7,030 nt of DNA from Oscillospiraceae bacterium (GCA_902782805.1 CACZON010000296.1:1-7030); one strand, 5' to 3'. Positions 1 to 6,235 are shown, counted from the first letter of the stretch. Numbers and translations: made by a program. The notes: generated from the letters alone by a model not told the origin.

Positions 1-860
1 CACCAGGAATCGTAGGAGCCGTTGTCGGCGTCGAGACCGTCGGCGCCGGCTTTTTCGAGCAGCCGCGCCGCCGCGGGGCTTTCCTCGAGGCTGCGGCCGA
101 ATTCTTCGAACGCTTCGCCGGGCAGCGCGCCCTGATTGAAGCCGCGCATCTTGCTCGTGACACTGTAGCGGATCATTACGGGGAAATCCTTGCCGCAGGT
201 CTTTTTGATCTCGCGGATGACCTCCGTGATAAAGCGGAACCGGTTTTCGAGCGAACCGCCGTATTCGTCCGTGCGGTGGTTGGTATTTGAAATCGTAAAC
301 TGATCAAGCAGGTAGCCCTCGTGGATCGCGTGGATCTCAACGCCGTCGATCCCGGCGCGCTTGCAGAGCAGCGCCGATTTTCCGAACGCGTCGACGAGGT
401 CGCGGATTTCCTCCCGCGTCAGTCCGCGGTGCTTGATTTCCGGAACCCAGACGTTCGGCAGGCCGTCGGAGGGCGCGACCATCAGCAGATTGCGCGTCGC
501 TTCGTCCATATTCATGCCGATCCCGGCGAGCTGCGCACGTCCGAAGCCCGCGCCGAGCTGGAGGAAGAATTTCGTTCCGCCCGCGTGGATCTCGTCCATC
601 ATCTCTTTGATCGGGCCGAGGAAAACGTCCTCGCGTTCGTAGAGATAGCCGCCGACGCTTTTGACGCCGGTGACGCCGGGGATGATCAGGCCGACGTTTC
701 CGCGCACGCGATCCATATAGTAATCGCGGATGTTCGGATTAAAGCTGCCGTCGTGACCGAAGGGAGCGGTATTTCCCATTGCGGTGAGAATGACGCGGTT
801 TTTGAGCGTGACGCCGCCGATTTTGATCGGCGTGAAAAGCGAAGGGTATCTTTCCTGCAT
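1..860 (-). CDS. NADH:flavin oxidoreductase, Old Yellow Enzyme family (3' end outside window)
   Basis: The first 286 residues of a flavin-dependent ene-reductase are present; the rest lies beyond the left edge. The sequence reads as the FMN-binding TIM barrel: LFTPIKIGG..LKNRV at residues 8-23, QLGAGFGR at 101-108, the active-site segment HAIHEGYLLDQF at 177-188 (His177 and His180 are the likely substrate-binding/catalytic pair), and NHRTDEYGGSLENRFRF at 194-210. The HEGYLLDQF form is, from memory, the one seen in clostridial bile-acid (BaiCD/BaiH-like) and enoate reductase relatives, which carry a 4Fe-4S cluster and a C-terminal FAD/NAD(P) domain and total about 650 residues; that part cannot be seen here. 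Such enzymes reduce activated C=C bonds in the cytoplasm. The ATG at 858-860 follows AAAGGA (869-874) at 8 bases. It lies 84 bases after the acetyltransferase gene and is probably cotranscribed. The substrate is unknown; a bai assignment is not justified. Confidence 0.9.
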   Translation of the reverse strand, partial: MQERYPSLFTPIKIGGVTLKNRVILTAMGNTAPFGHDGSFNPNIRDYYMDRVRGNVGLIIPGVTGVKSVGGYLYEREDVFLGPIKEMMDEIHAGGTKFFLQLGAGFGRAQLAGIGMNMDEATRNLLMVAPSDGLPNVWVPEIKHRGLTREEIRDLVDAFGKSALLCKRAGIDGVEIHAIHEGYLLDQFTISNTNHRTDEYGGSLENRFRFITEVIREIKKTCGKDFPVMIRYSVTSKMRGFNQGALPGEAFEEFGRSLEESPAAARLLEKAGADGLDADNGSYDSW

Positions 861-944
861 GAAATTCATCCTTTCGTTGCGTTTTTTACTGTTCAGAAGA
901 GATTTCTTCCGTCTGTTCCGGTTGAAGCCGAATCTTTTTTCTGC

Positions 945-1439
945 TCAGAAAAGCTCGAAGGCAATACGCGGATCGCCGTTTGGAAGATAGATGATCCCCC
1001 GGCGGGAAAAGCCGAGCTTTATAAGCAGGTGCTGCATCACGGCGTTGTCGCGATGGGTATCGATGCGGATGTGCCCGATGCGCGAGCGCGCATCGCAAAC
1101 CGCCGCTTCCAAAATGCCGTGCTCCTCCCCGGAGGAGGCGATGCGGTGAATCGCAGCGTAAGGGGCATCGCTCCCCCAGGTGCCGCCTTCAATCACGCGG
1201 TAGGTGGAATCCTCGCCGAAAATCAGCGCGAACACGCCGCAAAGCTTCTCTCCTTTTAGAAGAACGTAGAGATTGCCTTTTTCAAGATCGTTTTCAAGAA
1301 GCTGCGGCGCAGGATAGCCGCCGCTCCATTGGTTCGGGTTTCCGGTTTCGCGCATAAAGCGCCGCGCGCGCTCGTAAACTGTCAAAATTTCAGGCAGCTG
1401 CTGCGCTGACGCTCTGCGGATTTCAAATCTGCCGCTCAT
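945..1439 (-). CDS. GNAT family N-acetyltransferase
   Basis: A 164-residue single-domain protein with a GNAT fold, expected to transfer an acetyl group from acetyl-CoA to an amine. The N-terminal IRRA at 7-10 begins strand 1; GNPNQW at 33-38, IHRIASSG at 97-104, IRIDTHRDN at 124-132, MQHLLIKLGF at 135-144 and GIIYLPNGDPRIAFEL at 148-163 match a subfamily common in Clostridia. The usual acetyl-CoA pyrophosphate loop (Q/RxxGxG/A) is not in its textbook form; SSGEEHGILEA occupies the place, which I recall as usual for this subfamily. The start ATG overlaps the dehydrogenase stop in an ATGA junction, and AGGTG (1444-1448) sits 4 bases upstream inside that gene, so translation is probably coupled. 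It ends with TGA at 945-947. Substrate unknown; a small-molecule amine is more likely than a protein, but this is a guess. Confidence 0.9.
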   Translation of the reverse strand: MSGRFEIRRASAQQLPEILTVYERARRFMRETGNPNQWSGGYPAPQLLENDLEKGNLYVLLKGEKLCGVFALIFGEDSTYRVIEGGTWGSDAPYAAIHRIASSGEEHGILEAAVCDARSRIGHIRIDTHRDNAVMQHLLIKLGFSRRGIIYLPNGDPRIAFELF

Positions 1440-2254
1440 TTTTCACCTGCGCGTTTCTCCGGCGTCTTCAAAATCCTGCGAATGATCGCGCACTGCAGCC
1501 GGTCCGGCAGCGCGTTTAAAAGGAGCAGAAGCGGATTTCGGTTGATTTTATACACCAGACGCGGATGTTTTGAATCCAGCGCCTTTACGATCTTTTTCGC
1601 TGCTTTCGAGGGCGGGATCTTCCGCGCCTCCACTTTGCCGACGATCTCGCGGAAACGACCGGCGTTGACGGGATAAAGCTCCGTATGCGCGCAGAAGCGG
1701 TCGAGCGCGCGGGTGGAAACGTCCAGAAGGCCAGTGTCGACCGCGCCGGGGCGCAGAACGATCACGGAGATCCCGAGCAGCTGCAGCTCCATGCGCAGCG
1801 AATACGCGTATCGATCGAGCGCGGTTTTCGTAACCGCGTAAATTCCGGTGAAAGGCAGCGGATCGAGCGGCGCAAGCTCGCTCGTCGTGATCAGGATCCG
1901 CCCGCCTTTTCGGATCAGAGGAAGGAACAGCCGATTGACGCGGCAGACCGCAAAGAAATTGACTTCGAAGATATTCGCAAGCCGCGCTTCACCGATCTCT
2001 ACGAGGGAATCGAGATCGTAGAGCCCGGCCGCGTGGACGATGCAGTCGAGTACAACGCCGTGAGCGCGGAGCGTTTCAAACGCGTTTGTCACGCTTTTTT
2101 CATCGGTCAGATCGGTTTCGAGGAACCGAAGCCCCGGCAGACGTTCCGGCTTTTTGAGATCGAGCCCCCAGACGTCGTACCCGTCGTCGATCAGCGCTTT
2201 CACCGCCGCGCTGCCGATCCCGCCGGCGGCGCCCGTTACCAATGCGGTTTTCAA
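1436..2254 (-). CDS. Short-chain dehydrogenase/reductase (classical SDR), TTG start
   Basis: A 272-residue classical SDR, an NAD(P)-dependent oxidoreductase of alcohols or ketones. Every hallmark is visible: cofactor loop TGAAGGIG (7-14), Asp32 after strand 2 (favours NAD(H) over NADP(H)), Asp48-Leu49 for the adenine pocket, HAAG (74-77) in place of NNAG, Asn99, Ser125, and Tyr139-x-x-x-Lys143 of the catalytic tetrad, then RPGAVDTG (168-175). The C-terminal 45 residues (LVYKINRNPLLLLLNALPD onward) are a basic/hydrophobic extension like that of 11-beta-HSD/retinol-dehydrogenase-like SDRs; it may sit on a membrane surface or help bind a lipophilic substrate. The start is TTG at 2252-2254, chosen because GGGGG (2262-2266) lies 7 bases upstream and the protein begins right at strand 1; an upstream ATG at 2280 is in another frame. 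The stop overlaps the acetyltransferase start. Substrate unknown. Confidence 0.92.
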   Translation of the reverse strand: MKTALVTGAAGGIGSAAVKALIDDGYDVWGLDLKKPERLPGLRFLETDLTDEKSVTNAFETLRAHGVVLDCIVHAAGLYDLDSLVEIGEARLANIFEVNFFAVCRVNRLFLPLIRKGGRILITTSELAPLDPLPFTGIYAVTKTALDRYAYSLRMELQLLGISVIVLRPGAVDTGLLDVSTRALDRFCAHTELYPVNAGRFREIVGKVEARKIPPSKAAKKIVKALDSKHPRLVYKINRNPLLLLLNALPDRLQCAIIRRILKTPEKRAGEK

Positions 2255-2268
2255 GCTTCTTCCCCCTT
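2255..2268 (-). promoter_or_regulatory. Ribosome binding site that fixes the TTG start of the SDR gene
   Basis: On the minus strand AAGGGGG is followed by AAGAAGC and then TTG. The purine-rich block with a 7-base spacer, plus protein similarity beginning at MKTALVTG, supports TTG as the true start. No in-frame ATG offers a better alternative. Confidence 0.7.
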
Positions 2269-2287
2269 TTTTCGTTCCATCATCGCG

Positions 2288-2320
2288 AAAAGCCCGCCAG
2301 ACGATTCGGCGGGCTTTTTT
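2288..2320 (-). terminator. Rho-independent terminator after the thymidylate-synthase-like gene
   Basis: An 11-bp perfect stem (AAAAGCCCGCC at 2288-2298 with GGCGGGCTTTT at 2308-2318) encloses a 9-base loop. It begins directly after the TAG stop of the thymidylate-synthase-like gene (2321-2323). In the minus-strand transcript the U-run is only four bases before CGCG. The longer T-run is on the plus strand, where no gene runs into it. It is potentially bidirectional. Because the SDR gene starts 34 bases beyond it with no visible promoter, it may act as a leaky terminator. Confidence 0.8.
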
Positions 2321-3064
2321 CTATTTGAGACCTTTTTCGTACTGTTCGCGCACCATGGCGGCGATCGACGGACGCTCTTCTTCCATCAGTTCGTCCCAGT
2401 CGTCCTCGTAATCGAAGACGAGATCCTCTCCGCTTTCGATCCGCTTGATGTACCCCGCGAGCAGATCGAAATCGCGCGCGTAGCAATGGAAGCTGTTGGC
2501 GCGGTGGGTATACGTTCCCATTTTCACGCCGAGCTCGTCCGCAATGCGCTTCTGGAGCATGATGAGCGCGAAAGCGTTCATATACGAAGCCTTGCAGGCG
2601 TCGTTCGAGCGGAAAAGAATCTTGCAGTGGAGGGCGCCGTCGCGAATAAAGTACTGCGCGTGCTGCCAGCAGGCGGGGTCGTCCGAACCCATATCTTCCG
2701 GCGTGCGGATATCCATCACCGCCCGGCGAGACCAGGGATTGCGGCGGAGTTCTTCGAGGATGAACGGATATTGATTCTCGTAACGCGAATGATAGGTGTA
2801 CACCCAGTTGCCGCGCTCGATCTCGAAATCCATGATGCCGTCGAGCATCTCCTGGCGGTACTGCTCCAGGGAATGTGGATCGCCGATAAAGAGCCGGGAA
2901 ATCATCGGATCCGCGAGCGGTTCCGTTACGACGTAAGTCATGCTGACTTCTTTCTGCTCGGTATTCCAATCGGGGCAAGGGATCACCGGCGCGTTCTGCA
3001 GCGCCATCAGCGCTTTATGATACGCCTCCGGCAGCGTTCTCTCTTTTACAAAAATCTCGTCCAT
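2321..3064 (-). CDS. Thymidylate synthase-fold protein, archaeal/methanogen-like type
   Basis: A 247-residue protein of the thymidylate synthase (ThyA) superfamily, which uses methylene-tetrahydrofolate (or tetrahydromethanopterin in methanogens) to alkylate C5 of a pyrimidine nucleotide. A gapless alignment to the E. coli ThyA core, made from memory, gives Cys132 (nucleophile, Cys146), Gln137 (Gln151), Arg152-Ser153-x-Asp155 (Arg166, Ser167, Asp169), Asn163 (Asn177, which reads uracil), and His193 and Tyr195 (His207, Tyr209). Arg113-Arg114 match the phosphate-binding Arg126-Arg127. Keeping Asn163 rather than Asp argues for dUMP over dCMP. Trp133 follows the nucleophile where bacterial ThyA has His. 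YTYHSRY (89-95), NPWSRRAVMDIR (109-120) and FRSNDA (151-156) resemble methanogen enzymes more than bacterial ThyA. The N-terminus is divergent, and the acidic C-terminus (FDYEDDWDELMEEE) lacks the usual terminal folate-closing residues. The ATG follows GGGAGGG (3072-3078) at 7 bases. The fold is certain; the substrate is not. Confidence 0.85.
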   Translation of the reverse strand: MDEIFVKERTLPEAYHKALMALQNAPVIPCPDWNTEQKEVSMTYVVTEPLADPMISRLFIGDPHSLEQYRQEMLDGIMDFEIERGNWVYTYHSRYENQYPFILEELRRNPWSRRAVMDIRTPEDMGSDDPACWQHAQYFIRDGALHCKILFRSNDACKASYMNAFALIMLQKRIADELGVKMGTYTHRANSFHCYARDFDLLAGYIKRIESGEDLVFDYEDDWDELMEEERPSIAAMVREQYEKGLK

Positions 3065-3098
3065 TCACAAACCCTCCCTATCGTTTCTTTTCGGTTCT

Positions 3099-3127
3099 AT
3101 TTTACCTTTCCGGCAAGGTAAAGTCAA
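3099..3127 (-). promoter_or_regulatory. SigA-type promoter of the thymidylate-synthase-like gene
   Basis: Read on the minus strand, -35 TTGACT (3122-3127) and -10 TAAAAT (3099-3104) are separated by exactly 17 bases, close to consensus. Transcription would start near 3092, giving a leader of about 28 bases that carries the GGGAGGG ribosome binding site. The promoter lies in the 89-base gap downstream of the esterase gene. Confidence 0.75.
3101..3122. promoter_or_regulatory. Perfect inverted repeat filling the spacer of that promoter (candidate operator)
   Basis: TTTACCTT (3101-3108) and AAGGTAAA (3115-3122) form perfect 8-bp arms around a 6-base centre. The dyad runs from inside the -10 box to the first base next to the -35 box, the classic place for a repressor or a DNA-distorting activator. 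No T-run follows on either strand, so it is not a terminator. The regulator is not encoded in the window. Confidence 0.5.
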
Positions 3128-3153
3128 GCGAGCAAAAGGATTCCGCTCGTTCT

Positions 3154-4650
3154 TTACCGGTCTTCTCCCCAATGGATATAAACCTCGGCGAGTTCTTCGA
3201 TTTCACGGACCTTTTTATCCTTCATCGAGCTGCCCTGCGCGGTCGTAAAGCTCATCGTCAGCGGAGAATCGGGCGTATACTGCGTCCATTCGGCGAGCCC
3301 CTCGGCGTTCGGGTTTCCGGTCTTTGCGAAATTCGTCCAGCGCAGCATCATCATCCGAGAGAGGTCGTCGTCTTCTTTCGTTGAGGGGAACCAGAATTTG
3401 CGCAGCGTATGGAAGACGTAATACTGATCGTCGCCGTGGGAAGCAAGGCCGCTGTGGGGCATCGGATGATCGAAGGAAGCAAGATATACGGGCTTTTTGC
3501 CGCTTGCCGCCTGAAGCTTCGCCCAGCCGAGCTGCGCGCCCTTCATCTCGTAGACTTCCGCCCACTGTGCGTAGTCCATCGCCTGTTCGTCGGTTTCCGG
3601 CCTGCAGATCGAGCCGAAAATCTGCGTGCGCTCGCCGAACACGTGATCCTTGAAGTTCCGGACGGTCACTTTTTCGCGCACCGGCCATTTGATTTCGTTT
3701 GCGGTCGTGCTGAGGATGTAATCGAGATCGGCCTGGCCGCCCCGGCGGACGATCTCGTCCATCGTAACGGGAAGGAAATAACCGTCGCCGGTGATATTGA
3801 ACTGCTTGCGGAACGCCTCGTATTTCGCCTGAAGCTCCGGCGCCGGGATCGCACGCATCTCGGCAAGGCTGCTTTTGCCGCAGTACTGCACAAATTCTTT
3901 TCCGCGCGCTTTGAGCGCCGAATACTCGAGACTGTAGTTCGGGTTGAGGCCGCCGGCGCTGTGGATGATCGCATGTTTGACCAATCCCCGCGCAACCGGT
4001 GAGCAGCAGACACCCTGAACGCTTCTTCCGCCGCCGGAGCAGCCGAAGATCGTAACGTTTTCGGCGTCGCCGCCGAACGCCGCGATGTTTTCCTTTACCC
4101 AGCGCAGGCTCAGGATCTGATCCTGCAGGCCGTAGTTTCCGCAGGTACGGTATTCGGTTTCCTCCTCGAGCGCATCGAAGCCGAAATAGCCGAAAACGCC
4201 GGTCCGATAGTTGACGGTTACGAGCACGACGCCGTACTGGCAGAGGCCTTCGCCGTCAAAAATGATATCGTCGGAGGTGCCGCCCTGCAGCCCGCCGCCG
4301 TAAAACCAGACCATAACCGGAAGCCGCTCCTGCGCGCTTGCGGCAGGCGTCCAGATATTGAGCGAAAGGCAATCTTCCGACATGCGTAGCGGGCGCGGCG
4401 GAACCGGGTTTTTCTCGACGAGTTCTTTCCAGAAGGGCGCGGCGCTGCCGTCGCGCTGATAGCAGCTCGGGCCGAAATCGTCGCAGACGCGGGTACCTTC
4501 CCAGCTTCCCTTCGGTTTCGGGGAACGCCAGCGAAGCTCGCCCTCCGGCGCTTCTGCATACGGGATTCCGAGGAAGCAGGAAATCCCCTTCGTCTCTGTT
4601 TCAAATCCTTTTACGTTTCCGCTTTTGACTGCCGTTTCCAGAATTGCCAT
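3154..4650 (-). CDS. Type-B carboxylesterase (alpha/beta hydrolase)
   Basis: A 498-residue enzyme of the carboxylesterase type-B family (PnbA/cholinesterase-like), about the usual bacterial length, hydrolysing carboxylic esters. LGIPYAEAP at 27-35 and SEDCLSLNIWTP at 91-102 are family signatures. The oxyanion-hole strand is WFYGGGLQGG (115-124), with Tyr117 where His is normal. The nucleophile elbow is GCSGG (203-207) with Ser205; the position before Ser is Cys instead of the usual Glu. The triad is completed by Glu319 in TTANEIKW and His405 in SHGDDQYYVF. No signal peptide is seen, so it should be cytoplasmic. The ATG follows GGAGGG (4658-4663) at 7 bases. The gene starts 21 bases after the MATE transporter stop, indicating an operon. 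The window's other genes do not reveal the substrate. Confidence 0.93.
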   Translation of the reverse strand: MAILETAVKSGNVKGFETETKGISCFLGIPYAEAPEGELRWRSPKPKGSWEGTRVCDDFGPSCYQRDGSAAPFWKELVEKNPVPPRPLRMSEDCLSLNIWTPAASAQERLPVMVWFYGGGLQGGTSDDIIFDGEGLCQYGVVLVTVNYRTGVFGYFGFDALEEETEYRTCGNYGLQDQILSLRWVKENIAAFGGDAENVTIFGCSGGGRSVQGVCCSPVARGLVKHAIIHSAGGLNPNYSLEYSALKARGKEFVQYCGKSSLAEMRAIPAPELQAKYEAFRKQFNITGDGYFLPVTMDEIVRRGGQADLDYILSTTANEIKWPVREKVTVRNFKDHVFGERTQIFGSICRPETDEQAMDYAQWAEVYEMKGAQLGWAKLQAASGKKPVYLASFDHPMPHSGLASHGDDQYYVFHTLRKFWFPSTKEDDDLSRMMMLRWTNFAKTGNPNAEGLAEWTQYTPDSPLTMSFTTAQGSSMKDKKVREIEELAEVYIHWGEDR

Positions 4651-4671
4651 TTGATTTCCCTCCGTTTATTT

Positions 4672-6069
4672 TCATTGTTCCGTTTGACGTTCCGATTCCG
4701 CGCCGGTTTGCCGCGGTTCCGGTTTTCCGCCGGCGGTGTTCCTGATCTTCGGCCAGAAGCGCAGGAAGAACAGCGCGCCGCAGATCAGCGCCGTGATCAC
4801 GTCCGTCGCTGCCTGCGCCGTGATGATCCCCATATATCCGAAGACACGGGCTAAGATCTCGATCACGACGAAGAAAACGATCCCCTGTCGCAGGAAAGAG
4901 ATGATCAGTGCTTCCGCCGCCATTCCGGACGCCTGGAAGCAGACCGAAATGATCATCGCGGCGGCCGCGAACAGCATCAGCGCAACCTGCCAGCGCAGCA
5001 TCAGCGAGCCTTGCTCAACGATCGCCGGATCTTCAAGGAAGAGCCCGACGAACGGCTTTGCGGCGATATATAGGATCAGCCCCGTTACCGCAACGGTTCC
5101 GCCGACCACGAGGCAGAGAAAACGCAGCAGCTTTTTGAGCTTTACGAAGCTGCGCGCGCCGTAATAGTAACCGACGATCGGCGCCGCGCCGGTCGTCATC
5201 CCGATCATCACGAGGAAGACGATCATCGAAACTTTATGGGAAATTCCCATCGCCGCAATGCGGTCGTTGCCGTAAGGCAAAAGGAACTGGTTTGTAAGAA
5301 TCGTACAGATGCTCGAGAGGATATTCGTAATCGCCACGGACAGGCCTACGGTCACGATCTCCGCGGCCACCCGGCCCGAAATGCGCGCGATTTTCGGTTT
5401 CACGGAAAGGATCCGGCTCTTCTTCTGAACGATGATGAAGAGGAAAACGTCCGTAAAGATATAACCGATCACCGTTGCGAGCGCCGCGCCGAACGCGTCC
5501 CAATGGAAAACGCTGATGAAGATCGGATCGAGAATGATATTGATCAGGATCCCGCCCGCCGAACCGAACATCGATTCCTTCGACATTCCCTCGGAGCGCA
5601 GGAGGTTCATATGGATGAAATTGAGCGTCAGGAACGGCGCGCCGGCGGACATCGTCATGTAATACTCGAGCGCGTAGGGATAGGTCTCTTCGGTCGTCCC
5701 GAGCAAAGAGAGCAGCGGGCGGTGCAGCAGAAGCATCGCTCCGCCGAGCAGCACGCCGACGGCGACCGCCGCCCAGAAGCAGAAGGAACTGACTTTTTTC
5801 GTCGCCGAGAGATCGCCGCTGCCGTAAAGGCGCGAAATCTTCGAAGCGCCGCCCTGACCGAAGATGTTGCCGAAGGCCATCATGATCATGAAGATCGGGC
5901 CGCAGAGCGAAACTGCAGCGACGAGGTCGGTATTCTGGGTCCGCGAGATAAAGTAGGTGTCCGCAACGTTGTAGACGACGGAGAGCACCATATTGAAGGT
6001 AACCGGCAGCGCCAGCGCAAAATACGTTTTGCGGATCGAGCCGCGCTCAAAGATATTTTCCCGCTCCAT
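4672..6069 (-). CDS. MATE family multidrug/Na+ (or H+) antiporter, MepA-like
   Basis: A 465-residue integral membrane protein of the MATE family, which exports cationic or amphipathic drugs or metabolites in exchange for Na+ or H+. Twelve hydrophobic segments can be traced, roughly at 15-36, 50-72, 95-115, 134-152, 168-188, 194-215, 238-262, 278-302, 314-336, 357-377, 388-410 and 416-437. The halves repeat the MATE pattern: NVADTYF (34-40) carries the conserved Asp37 of TM1, GQGGASKISRLYG (71-83) is the first-half loop motif, LDPIFI (180-185) is typical of MepA-like members, and GAAPIVGYYYGA (294-305) is its second-half counterpart. A 25-residue polar tail follows TM12. The ATG follows GGAGGG (6079-6084) at 9 bases. 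It is first in a likely two-gene operon with the carboxylesterase. Exported substrate unknown; the symbol mepA is withheld because specificity cannot be read from sequence. Confidence 0.93.
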   Translation of the reverse strand: MERENIFERGSIRKTYFALALPVTFNMVLSVVYNVADTYFISRTQNTDLVAAVSLCGPIFMIMMAFGNIFGQGGASKISRLYGSGDLSATKKVSSFCFWAAVAVGVLLGGAMLLLHRPLLSLLGTTEETYPYALEYYMTMSAGAPFLTLNFIHMNLLRSEGMSKESMFGSAGGILINIILDPIFISVFHWDAFGAALATVIGYIFTDVFLFIIVQKKSRILSVKPKIARISGRVAAEIVTVGLSVAITNILSSICTILTNQFLLPYGNDRIAAMGISHKVSMIVFLVMIGMTTGAAPIVGYYYGARSFVKLKKLLRFLCLVVGGTVAVTGLILYIAAKPFVGLFLEDPAIVEQGSLMLRWQVALMLFAAAAMIISVCFQASGMAAEALIISFLRQGIVFFVVIEILARVFGYMGIITAQAATDVITALICGALFFLRFWPKIRNTAGGKPEPRQTGAESERQTEQ

Positions 6070-6106
6070 CGCGTTTTGCCCTCCTCCCGGATTTCAAATC
6101 ATTTTC

Positions 6107-6135
6107 ATTATACCGCAGAATCCTCCGCGAGACAA
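6107..6135 (-). promoter_or_regulatory. SigA-type promoter of the MATE-esterase operon
   Basis: On the minus strand, -35 TTGTCT (6130-6135) and a perfect -10 TATAAT (6107-6112) are spaced 17 bases apart. The start point would be near 6100, leaving a leader of about 30 bases with the GGAGGG ribosome binding site. Confidence 0.75.
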
Positions 6136-6144
6136 GGCGCGGAG
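6123..6144. promoter_or_regulatory. Inverted repeat centred on the -35 box of the MATE promoter (candidate operator)
   Basis: CTCCGCG (6123-6129) and CGCGGAG (6138-6144) are perfect 7-bp arms around an 8-base centre that contains the whole -35 hexamer. Drug-efflux genes are often controlled by TetR, MarR or MerR family proteins binding such dyads, so an operator is a reasonable inference. No regulator gene is adjacent within the window. Confidence 0.4.
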
Positions 6145-6235
6145 ATCTTCTTTCGTCTTCGGGAAAGAGAAAAATTTTACCTAAAAATTTGGTGATTATT
6201 TCGCGGATGTTTTTGCGCTTTTCTTTCAAAAAAGA

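Noticed and set aside
1..860. Assignment of the flavoprotein as BilR (bilirubin reductase) or BaiCD
   Set aside because: BilR is described as having an HGDR active-site motif; this protein has HAIHEGYLLDQF instead. No bai genes are nearby, and the C-terminal domains that would help are outside the window.
896..909. Small hairpin GAAGA-GATT-TCTTC between the acetyltransferase and flavoprotein genes
   Set aside because: A 5-bp AT-rich stem without a T-run. No clear promoter or terminator signal in this 84-base gap.
321..1259. Long plus-strand open frame (312 codons) across the flavoprotein and acetyltransferase genes
   Set aside because: It runs antisense through two genes with clear family motifs and has no recognisable motif. 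Such frames are expected in GC-rich coding DNA.
1685..3121. Long plus-strand open frame (478 codons) antisense to the SDR and thymidylate-synthase-like genes
   Set aside because: It crosses a terminator and a promoter and overlaps two well-supported genes. The translation is Arg/Glu/Phe/Val-rich with no domain, which is an antisense artefact.
3127..3151. Possible terminator after the esterase gene
   Set aside because: In the minus-strand transcript only a 5-bp stem (CGAGC/GCTCG) forms around an 11-base loop, with no real U-run behind it. It is too weak to call.
5236..6195. Plus-strand open frame (319 codons) opposite the MATE gene
   Set aside because: The very Arg/Asp/Glu/His-rich translation is the expected complement of a hydrophobic membrane protein and shows no family motif.
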